Below are positions 33,401 to 45,400 of a stretch of DNA of 64,000 nucleotides, one piece after another. Where the stretch lies: the NCBI GenBank assembly GCA_964030475.1, contig CAXIPT010000001.1, forward strand, positions 22,164,776 to 22,228,775, in the 5' to 3' direction. Numbering within the stretch: the first letter of the stretch is position 1; each line of letters begins with the position of its first letter. Under the pieces are notes generated by a model, which saw only the letters and a list, made by a program, of their open reading frames with translations, was not told the DNA's origin and did no database searches. The translations under genes were made by a program, and so were the position numbers. Source of the stretch: Tethya wilhelma (Eukaryota > Porifera > Demospongiae > Tethyida > Tethyidae).

Positions 33401-36400
33401 TCACTCGTCATCAAACTATTGCCATAAGTCAACAAATAACTGTACTTCTAATATAAATCAGCTGAAAATCATGTACTTCAATGCCAGAAGTCTATATCCT
33501 AAATTTGATGAACTATGTATACTTTGCGATATGGAAAAACCAGATGTTGTATGTGTGACAGAAACTTGGTTCCACCGTGATATTCAATCAAATGAATGCT
33601 GCCTGCCTGGCTTTAACTGTGTCAGATGTGATAGAGATAGCCGTGGAGGAGGTGTTGCTCTGTTTATCTCTGATAAACTAGAGCATCGTGTAATTCTAAA
33701 CGGTCATAATGAGTTAGAGTTTTTGTTAACTTCAGTCTATAGGGAACATAGTCCTAATTGTAAAATTAACTTAGGTTTGTGGTATCGACCTCCATCTTGT
33801 AATGTCGCATTAGATAAACTATTTTCTACTTTGGAAAGTTTGGATGTTAATTTTTTATCTAATTTTGTACTTTTGGGAGATTTTAATATTGATTTTTGTA
33901 ACCGTCAACATCCCTTATTTTCTAACTTGTCAAATTTTTTACATAGTTTTGTACTCACGCAGGTCGTCCCACATCCAACCCGTGTAACCCCCAGTCACTC
34001 TTCTCTTATAGATCTTGTACTTTTGTCCGTTCCATCTCAGTTAGAAAGTTGCAATGTTATACCTCCTTTGTGCAACTCCAATCACAACGGGATCAAGTGC
34101 ACTCTAAAATGGTCTTGCAAAGTACCGCTTGTAAAAAAGAACAAGAGAGTTGTGTGGAGATACTCACAAGCAGATTTTGGAAAAGCAAATGCCATGATAA
34201 CGGAGACAGACTGGTCTTTTTTGCAGGATGAACCTGACCTAAACTCAGCATGGCACAAGTGGCACCAAACTTTTATGAATATCATTGAGAAATGTGTACC
34301 AAAAGCAACAATCAGTGGCAAAAGCCTTCCATGGATGAATAGCAAAATTAGAAGGAAACTGAGGAGACGGAACTGGGCATTTAGAAAAGCAAGGAAGACT
34401 GGAAAATCATCCTTCCACAACAAATATAAGCTATTACGAAATGAAGTAGTTAGACTACTCAAGATGGCCAAACGCAACCACCTAAAGAAAGTGTCTAACA
34501 ATAATAATAAGAAGCAATTTTGGAAACTTGTAAAGCTCATGAACAAGACAACAAGTCGAATACCATCTCTGAGCTCTGATACTGTAAAGGCTACAACTAA
34601 CGAAGAAAAAGCTGCTCTCCTCAATCGCACTCTGTCAACAAACTTTAATACTGATTATCCTCCTCTTACTCCCAATAAATGTACTGACTTTAAAGTCCAC
34701 CCATCTACTGAATGCCCCACTGACGTACTTTGCACAGTCGATGAGGTCTACAAGCTAATAAACACTCTGGATGTCAACAAATCTTCTGGGCCTGACAGGA
34801 TATCTAGTAGAATGCTGAAAGCCACTGCACAGTCAATTGCACCATCTCTCACATGTCTATTTAACAGATCTATTCAGATGGGAGAAATCCCGAGGGAATG
34901 GAAACTATCTTCTGTGGTACCTATACCTAAAACTACAACCCCTATAGTGATGACCCTGCAAATTATAGACCGATATCTTTGTTATCTGTAGTGAGTAAGC
35001 TGCTGGAGAGGCACATCCATAACTTAATCTATGATCATTTGCAATACTGTGATCTGTTACCACTGGACCAGTGGGGGTTCACCCCCGGAAAGTCAACAGT
35101 TACGGCGTTACTCTCTACAATAAATGACATCTTGACAGAAATGGATAATGGGCGGGATGTGGTACTAATATTCTTTGACTTACGCAAAGCCTTCGACAGT
35201 GTACCACATCTACTTCTCTTGCAGAAACTCAAAGACATCGGTCTTGAAGGTCACTTGATACAATGGGTCTCCTCATACCTTTGTAATAGACATCAATACG
35301 TTGTTGTGGATGGAGCATCCTCAGAGACCACAGCTGTCCTATCGGGTGTGCCACAAGGCTCAATTCTTGGACCGCTCCTGTTTTTAATATACCTTAATCA
35401 TATATCTGCTCTGCCTCTATCAAGTGGTTGCAAACTAACAATGTATGCAGACGACATATTGCTGTACAAGATAGTAGAGAAATCAGAACATTACTTTGAA
35501 CTGCAAGATGATATCAATGAAATACACCAAGCCATTCTCGCATGTTACCTAAATCTGAACTCTGCAAAATGTAAATTCGTTATCGCATCACGAAAACAAC
35601 AGCCATGTAAACCTCGATCCTTTTGGTCTCTTTGTTAATATGGAAAAACTCCAACAGGTTGACAGTTACAAATATCTTGGTATAAACATCTCATCTAATA
35701 TTTCCTGGAATGCTCATATTGAATGCATCTGTAACAAAACTAGGAAATTGGTTGGTTTGCTGTACAGACGCTTTTCCTCTTGGGCAGACACTAACACTTT
35801 ACGATGTATATATCTTACCTGTATCCGACCTCACCTCGAGTATGCATGTCAACTTTGGGATCCACATACCAACAACTTGATACACAAGATTGAGTCAGTA
35901 CAAAAGTTTGCGTGCAAAGTCTGTCTAAAACGATGGGATATCAGTTATGAGGACATGCTTAGACTTCTCAACATTCCTTCTCTCTCCAACCGCAGGCAAT
36001 ACCTCACAACCATGTACAACATCGTACACAATGCAATGTACTTCCCTTCTGGTGTTTTTGTACCTGACCACTCTGAATATAATAGTCACTTACGTAATCG
36101 TGTATATAATACTCAGAGATTTAATAGACCCTTTGCCCATAGTAATTACTTACTGTCATCATTTGTACCTAATGTAATCACAACATGGAACAATTTACCA
36201 GACTCAGTTGTGTCCTCTGATACCATTTCTGCTTTTAAACGTTTACTTTCAAATCATCTTTCAGAAGACTTATGAACTAGAATAGTGTTTTTGTTTCCTT
36301 ACATAGACACATGTCTTACATTAGCATTTTGTTGTGCTACTCATGTTGTCTTTTGTCATTTAATCGACATAAATTTTCATAGAGAAAAANAAAAAAAAAA

Positions 36401-39400
36401 AAAAAAAGACACTTTTGTAACAATTTTCTTGTAAAACGAGAGAGTATGGATGTGCGAAGACCTAGCTAGCAACCTGTCATATTCCATCTTTGAAACACCT
36501 GATTCTGGTTCTGAAGACTGTGACGTGATTCACTGATTCTTGCATGGGCCAATCAAATACGCTGTCATAATAATTATATTATGTATTTGCCTTAAAACTA
36601 ATAAGGGAATTCTGATCATATACAGCACATCTTTCAGATGTTTAATTGTAAGATCTTATAGCACATCTTTCATATGTTTGTAAAATCTTCAATTGATTAT
36701 GGTATGCAGCTTGTCTAACATGCGTGATGCATGATTGTATAACTTAGGATGTAGTATACTTAGTAGTACACATGTATTATACTCTATACACAAGCTTATA
36801 ATATATTGATTGCTAAGCAAAAACAACTTTAATCAACCTACATAATTGCCGACCGCATTAGCGATTATGATTACTTTTTGCGTCCAATTACACTTACTTT
36901 TTGTTTCCGATTACAAGTTATGAAAGTTATTATGAATGATTTTACGCCAATTATCATGGCTTTCTCCAAGAAAAGAAAGGCATACAATCTTAAGAATCAA
37001 ACGATGGCACGAGGGGTCAACAAAAACATCATGTAGTCTTCATAAGCACAATTTGAATCTTCAATCAACCTCTGAAAACTTGTCATCTTGCACTAGACAA
37101 TTTTGATCATCACGGACTGTGCACGTGCTAGCAATGTGATATGCACGAGATACTTCGGACGGGAGAAAAGGTGGTATTTGGTATATATTGATTGTGATAC
37201 ATGTTAGTGGCATTGTGCATGTCATTAACAGTTGTTTTTACAATAATCTGCCATGGCTGCTTCAGTAGGAATCTGTGTTGGATCCTGACTGTACCTGCGC
37301 TACAATTTCTTCTAATCACTATTCAAACACATTATGAAATTACCCTTCCATTTATGAAATAGGGCTTGCTAAATTTTGTAGACTTTTTGGTAAATTTGGA
37401 CATTTTTAAAATTAAAACTGAAAAAAAAATAACATGCTGCTTTTGCCAGAAAAAAATTTTTAGAATGTAAGAATTTTTTGAAAAATTTAGCTAAACAAAG
37501 TGAAATGTTGCATATCTATGAAATGTACAAATTTGTACACCTCCAAAATTACAAAGAGTATACAAATTTGTACACTTTCAAATTTTGAAGGGTGTACAAA
37601 TTTGTACACCCACTCAAGGGTGTACAAATTTGTATACCCATGTCAGAATTCACACACCTTTGTTCAACTTTGGACACTTTATGTAAAATTTTGTCAAGAT
37701 TTGAAAAAATTAAGACTTGTATGCTGAAATTTTACAAAAACTTAGTGAATTTTAGCACCCTCTCATATAAACAGAAAACCAATTCAATAATGTGTTAAGT
37801 GTGATTTTGACAAAATTACCATTTTCCAATTTCACAAGTAAACCATATCATTTGAAAGCTCTCATCACTCTGACCACAATGGTGCCAGTCCCATTTCAAT
37901 ACGACCTTCCTAGGCTGAGATAGGCTTGGTAATGTGTTGCTGGGTTCTTGGTTTCTCATCACGTATGATGGTTTTAGGTTCTCAATTGGTTTCTTATCTC
38001 ACTCTATGATAATATAGGTTATCAACACATTATCAAGAATATCTCAGCCTAGGAAGGTCGTATTATCAGTACCATTCTGATTCGCGTGAAGAGATCTTTC
38101 AAATGATATATTTTGATGCCAGATTTAAATTTTGATTAAAATCATCAAAAACCATGCAAGGCCTTTGGTCATTGACAAGTGCGATTTTGACAAAAATTAC
38201 CATCTTCCAATTTCACAAGTAAACCATATCATTTGAAAGCTCTCATCACTCTGCCCACAATGGTGCCAGTCCCATCTCAATACGACCTTCCTAGGCTGAG
38301 ATAGGTCTGGTAATGTGTTGCTGGGTTCTTGGTTTCTCATCACGTATGATGGTTTTAGGTTCTTGGTTTCTCATTACTGTATGATGGTTTAGGTTCTTAA
38401 CACATTATCAAGAATATCTCAGCCTAGGAAGGTCGTTTTGAGCTGGGATCAGTACCATTGTGATCAACACAAAGAGAACTTTTAAATGGTATGGTTTATT
38501 GCAAGATTTGAATTTTGATGAAAATCATCAAAAACCATAGATTATAGCCTTTGGTCAAGTGCGATTTTGACAAAAATTACCATTTTCCAATTTCACAAGT
38601 AAACCATATCATTTGAAAGCTCTCATCACTCTGACCACAATGGTGCCAGTCCCATTTCAATNTAAGCCTGTAAACACGTGGAATCTGGTAAAGGTAGTCA
38701 AATGAGCGAATTGGGCTCTGATTGCGCAATACCACACTACGAGTTTGTGGTTTGTTGAAACTGGTTAAAACCAGTCTTCGAGTAAAGTTTCGAGCAGTTT
38801 GATGATGATCACTTGCTAAGCAGCTTGGTACAAAGTTGATCAGCAGCAATCAGCATTTTTGCAGCAGACCTTAATATTCAGTGAATAGTACTCTGACTTT
38901 GTGGCCTTGAACTGCCGTGGCGAGTCCCCAAACGGCAGTACGTAGCAGTCATCGACTATACTGCAGACAGGAGTGTCAGATAAGTTTGTGTTTGTGTATT
39001 GTTGTTTGTTTGCCTAAATTAACTGATTGTGCCCTAAATAGCCCCCTATAAATATTCCCTTCATGTATATAGTGGCCCTTTGTTTGTCATTTTCTTTGTA
39101 TTTGTATCTCAGTTGTTAAAATTAAATTATTATACATATATTAAATTATATTCTTTTCCAAAAACTGAGTTTAACTCCTTTTACATTTCTAATTACTGAA
39201 ATTCTGTGAAATTTTATTTTGCAGTCAGCATTCATTAATTTTGTTTTGTATAGCTAGTTTGTAATGCCTTCAAAAAAATATCAAAAACAGTACAAACGAA
39301 AGCAATATTATGTTGCTAACAAGGAAAAGGCTTTAGCTGCTCAAAGAGAGTATTATTGTGACAATGTTGAAAAAGAAAAAGCTCGAAGCATGGAAAACTA

Positions 39401-42400
39401 TGCGGCAGCAAAATGTGAGAATTCTGAAAAATTAAAGTGTGCTTCTCAATTCTCATCACACAAAAGCTGTTTCAAAAATTTACAACAGAATTGAGTAGCT
39501 TCCAGAATAAGAGCCCAGAAGTTTTATGGCAAAAATGTTGAAGCTTCCAGAGAAGCTACCAGTATTAGGAAAAAAAAAGTTGTATGAAAAACATCGGCAG
39601 GCTTCCAGAGTGGCTGCCAGTATTAGAATGAAAAGGATGTATGAGAGCAGATTTGTAGATTGGCCTCAAGAGTTAGGCAAAAGAAGTGGTATGCTAATGC
39701 TACCAAAAGACCATTGACAAAACCAAAGCATACTTCCAGAGAAAGAAGCATATTATTCGTGCTCAACGCAGAAATAGATATGCTCTTTATGAACTACGTG
39801 GTGTTAGTAGAGAAGCAATTCTGAAAAACCTCCAGGTCAATATGCTGTCACACAGTGCCGAGCTTAACAACTCTCTTTGTGAAGTGCAGAGTTCATTGTG
39901 TCAGAAACTGTCCCCCAAATTGTTGACTAAAACTGTTAGCAATATAGCAGCCTCTAAATTACTAGCTAAAGCATTTCAGACTCGCCGTACTCAAGCTAGT
40001 AGTTTACTAGGTGTTTGTAGGCGCATTGCAGCCTATAAACTCAATGATAGAAAGGACTTGGGTGAAGGCATGCACCAACCCTCAAGAGAGCCTTATTATT
40101 ACAATGAAGCCTATCAAAAACCTGTAAAGAGAAAGTGCATTGCAATCACTAGAAATGGTGTATGCATTGTAGCAGAAAAGGCTCTGTGTCCTCTAGAGAA
40201 AAAGAAACCCAAGCCCAATCCCAATTCACCTTGTGTGCACTGGAANAGTCATGTGCCGAAATTGAGACATTCCTTGTTCCAATACTTTTTACCGCACTGC
40301 CCATTCCTACACTACTTATTTTTTTGAAATTTTTGCTACTTGTTATTATTATTATAATTATTATTATGTAATTCACCACGCCACCAGGAGGCGCAAAGGG
40401 GGAGGAGAGGAACAACACACACACATGCACTTGAACACAAATAACAATCAAAAAAGAGTACAAATAAACTGAGAAGAGATAAAAAGCTAGGAGAGTCAAG
40501 TTCCATTCAATTATACTACGTACTGTAACTGGCATGTGCCTATTGTTGCATGTTATACTGATTCAACTAACTTTTTGAATTGAGCCTCATTCGTGATGAT
40601 GTCCAGTCATCAACTGTTGGAGAAGGTGAAGCAGGAAGCAGCAAGTCACAAGTATTGATAATCATTCCACCAGAGTCAGGATAGGTTGGAGACCAGGTAT
40701 GATATGCTCCACCCATACCCACCTATAATAATAATAAAAATAATTATAATGTAGATTACAGTTAAACTTTGAATTCAAAGGATAATGAATTGTGTAAACC
40801 CTATATTATAAAGGAATGACTTTTAAACAGCACAAACTAACAACTAAGGAGCATACGATAGCTAACCTTGTCAAGAGTTCAATTAAAATGCTTGATTATC
40901 ATAATAACAAAATTATAACAGTAAAACTTTGAATTCAAAGGATAAAGAATTGTGTATAACACTGAAAGAATAACTTCTAAACAGCACAAACAAATAATTA
41001 AGGAGCATAATTATGATAGCTATAACTTTGTCAAAATTCAATACAAAATGCTTAAGGAAAAAGTTGATGTAGTAGTCATAGCTGTGTGATTAAGGCTAGG
41101 TTCACAGAACTTCCTGTTGCATTACGTTGAATCATGGGCACCTATAAATTATTATGGATTGCAATTTGCACTCCTATTCTCGCACTGATTCCAATGCACG
41201 CATAATTTTTCTTTGTATAACCACGTGGCAAGTTGCAGCTATTTAACATACTTATACGCTTAGACTTACACAAATCTAGCTTCTTTCTTCCCCGTTCCTT
41301 CTCTTCGTGCGCTTCTACTGCTCATCATGTCTTGTAAGCATTCAAATTCAAACTCCACGTGGTCACACATTTTTATACACGCATCTTGTTCCAGATGGAC
41401 ACATCATGGCTTCACTACACGGTGTGAATTAATATGCATACAACTTCCGTGCAGTAGCACCTCTTTTTTTTGCTAGATTTAATATTATGGTGATGAACTT
41501 AATTTTTATACTGTGTCTTTGGGATAGTCAGCCCATTCCTACTACCGTATATAGCGGGAAATTTTTGTGAGGGAAAATTTTTGAAAATTTGGCGGTTTGG
41601 CAGCTTTCCACGAAATTTTTCCCCCATGAAATTTGTAAGGTACAAGGTCGTCATGTAATGTTGAGACGCTATCCGTGAAAATTTTCCCCGCGAATTTCTA
41701 TTCAAGACGAAAATGCAAAAATTTTCCCCCACGAAAAATTCCCACTATACGGACCATAGTATTACGTGTGATATACTTTTTACAGCACTGCCCATTCCTA
41801 CACTCACACATTCTCAATAATATCCGGAAAATTCTGAGTCCGGATTCTAGAATCTAAACACTCTGTTTTACAATCTAAACAAAATTAATGGTTGTAGCAC
41901 TAATTAATTTACTTAGATTCTAAACCGGATGGAGAATTTTCCGGATCTCTGGCCAGCAGCGGCCATGCAGGGTCGGGGCTAGGCAGTGACCATCACTCTG
42001 ACTTAGTTTCCTTATTTTTTGAAATTTTTATTACTTAAGTTGTTCATTCACTGGTTTCAACACTACAGTCTGGAGACTATCAGAGACTGGTTAGTCCCTA
42101 CAAAAAGCTGGACTATGTAATGCGCCCAAGGGCTGAAGTTAATAAATGTCATGCATCCCTCGTGCTTGTGATATAAGTAATTTTAAATTACATCCCTAGG
42201 CATTTTTACCATGGCTACTTTATGCTCGTTGCTATAGAGCTTTCTGAGAACCTTATCAACAAGGGTTCATGCTCAGTATATAACAAACCTTTGCCAGTGA
42301 AGATAAATTCTTGAATCAGTTGTATAGTATGGCAACTTCGACTCCTGAACTCAAAACTATAATTTGTTGCTAGAAAACGTTTGAATACACTCAGTGCCAG

Positions 42401-45400
42401 CTAAGTTTTTGAAGTAATATATAGCTTCTTTAAAATTATTAAATAAATATCCCTGACAACACGCAACGAAGCAAGACTCGGTTCAAGCACTCAACCTGGC
42501 CCCTCCTCTTTAGTGCCCCACCCCGGCCCTTTGCATTCATCGTCATGAAAGCAGCTCCACCCCATGTCAAGCTGAGCCACCAAGAAAGAAGAGACGTTTT
42601 GAAAAACGCTGAATGATCAAGAGTTGGAGACCTTGTCTAAACCATTTATGCCAAAAAACACTGAAAGTGTATTATATGAACTGTTCATTTTAACCTCTTG
42701 TGCAATCTTGCCTTAAGCAAATGTGGTTAGTGCATTATGAGTTTGTGGTTATAGTGCAAATAGGAGTTTGTGGTTAGTGCAATATGACAAATATTTACTT
42801 TGTAACAACATAGAAACAGGATGTAAAGCAACTATATACATGCATTATAATGCTATATAGAGCAGCTAATGCACATGCACATTAAATTCCACATGGATAG
42901 ATAATGACTTTTGAACTTGACCTAAAGATTGCTACTGTAACATTAAAGTACATAAGTTTAAAAGCTTTCTTGAAAATTCTAGTTCTGTTTAGGCTTATTT
43001 GTGATGAGAATGAGTATCAAGGAATGTATACAGTACTCATGAAAAGAACTTATAGTTTGTGCTGTCAAAGAACACATTCTGCTGATGGTTTTCTGGAAAT
43101 CCTTTTCAAGTAAGTCAGTTAGGAAGTAGGTACCACATACATTAGCCGGAATGGCAGTATTGTGGCTTCCCACTGGCAGTGACTCTCTTAGGCCTTGCAT
43201 GCATTTGTTAATTAATCTGTCAGTGAGAGCCTCTGAGCATTTTGTTTTGCTAGATTTTTTATGATCATAAACATTTTGTACAATGAGAACTGTTACATAG
43301 GAGTGGCAAAATTATAAAAAGAAGCAAACAAGATAGGAATTGTGGTCAGATTGAGTGATAAGTTCATTTCTGTGTAAAGGCCTATAATGTTCATATCCCT
43401 ACAGCTCAATGATATAGTGCTGGTGTCATAAAATTCTGGTCAGCCCGTGAGATTGGTCACCCCCCGTGACTAATTTCACAGGATAATAGTACGTGACCTT
43501 GACCTGAGTTTCAGTTACGTAGCTCATGAAGTGACAGCAAGGGTTAAGACTACTCAGAAACTGTCATGGTGTCCATAGCCCATATATGAGCCAGTAAGTG
43601 TACGTCATGTAGCTTCACTGCTATAAACCAATCGATGGCGGAGGCAGAGTCAGAAGGAGGAGCAGATATACTTTCGGCCAATTGTAGCACACTACCAACC
43701 CATGGTACTGATTTGTGTTTTCAGCAATAGATTATTAAGTCAACACGAACTTTTTATCAATTTTAATCTGTTTTAATATGATTAAATTTTAGAATATTTA
43801 ATTATACTGTTCAAGTTCTAGGTTTTTTGTTATCATTAATAAACCAGTTTCTCTATACATGTATGAATTAATCTTAATAATCACATGACAACGTGAACAT
43901 CATTGTACGAATCACATATGGGGTTAGCACGTTCTGTGATTAGATTGTTGATCAGCACTAAAAGCAAGCGCTCAGGCGCTAGGCACATCATATCATGTAC
44001 ATGCAGTGTAGCTGAAACTAAGGAGGCTATGTACAAGTACAAAAGCAGCTAAATTGGCAAAGATCTAGGCCTATGTGAGTACCAAGAATCACTAACACTT
44101 TACCTACTCTTTCTAAGAGCATATTAGCTTTTCCACCCAAGTCGTGAAAGGGATGACCATTTTTACAAAGGGGTGCGTGACTTCCCGTGTATATCAGTCA
44201 CCCGGGTTCCCAAATTAATGGTAAAATGGGCACCCGGGTGACTAGAATTTTAGATTTTACTGTGAGATTAGTCACTCCGGGTGACTAAAAATGGGGGGTG
44301 ACCAATTTTACACGACACCGGGACACAGGAAATGAACTTTCACTCACAATCGTATAGTAGTGAGTAGTAAACTGGATTACCTTGAAGTTCCTTTCTGAAC
44401 AGAACTTGAGCTAGTATCAGAGTTTCACGGCAGTATGAAAGTATCACTAGCAATAGTAGCATGACTGAAGCTATAGACAGAGGGTTGGATCAGTCTAGAC
44501 TTGAGAACGATAAAGCAGTCTGACTCATTTCATCTCGTTGCTCAGCTCCAATTATTAGAGAGACTTGCAAACCAGTCTGGCTTCCACCCCAGTATATACA
44601 CCCCAGTATATACCTCAACTGTTCTCTCCTAGCTTGTCACCAACCAGAATTTTCACCTGAGGCTGTTCTCAGGCTGATCTGCACGTGTAGAATCAACCCG
44701 GCAAAGATCGTCTCTCTCTACGCGCTCTAAAGCCTCGCCTCGCTCGGAATAATTAACCGCATACTCAATCCACTTTATAAAGAGGGAGCTAAATTGTGTA
44801 CAGCAGTACAGCTTAATTTTTGTAAAATCTCTCTTCAAAGTTGTGATCACCGCAAGAGTGGAACTTACACAAAAACTATCTGTCATGCATCATCTCTTTA
44901 GAAGTATACACATTCTTTTTGTAATAAAATGTAATTGTATTATTGTAATAATAGCACTCAGAATTTCTTTTTTTTTGTTCCTAAATGACAACTGTGTACG
45001 ATGTGAGGTTTTTTCAAAAATACATTGCATAGCTGAAATTTCCCTAGCTGAATGCGGTAGTACTACGTGGGCATACATTCCCAGTTGTATAGTACTAAGT
45101 GCATGCCTTTGCACATGCACATGCAGTGTGAATGCCGAAGTGTTGGGTAGGACATGTAACAAATTCATACAGGGTGCTATGTAGTATATACAATATTAAT
45201 CTAGTAGTCCTGCAAGGGTGCAAAACTTAAACATTAACCAAGACCCCCCAAAACATGACATTGTACATAGGCATTCACTTATTTTCGGTTTCTCGATCCC
45301 AAAAGCTGATCATATAGTTTATAATTATATCAGGTATATAGGGCTTTAAATGTACTGGTTATGTTTGTTGTTGTGGGCAACCTTACCTTAATATTGTGTT

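Noticed and set aside
34082..34630. 182-codon minus-strand frame within the LINE
   Set aside because: Antisense of the endonuclease-RT linker; the plus strand carries all recognised motifs.
37500..37798. Short frames with repeated CTNLYT-type text
   Set aside because: Translations of the GTACAAATTTGTAC palindrome array.
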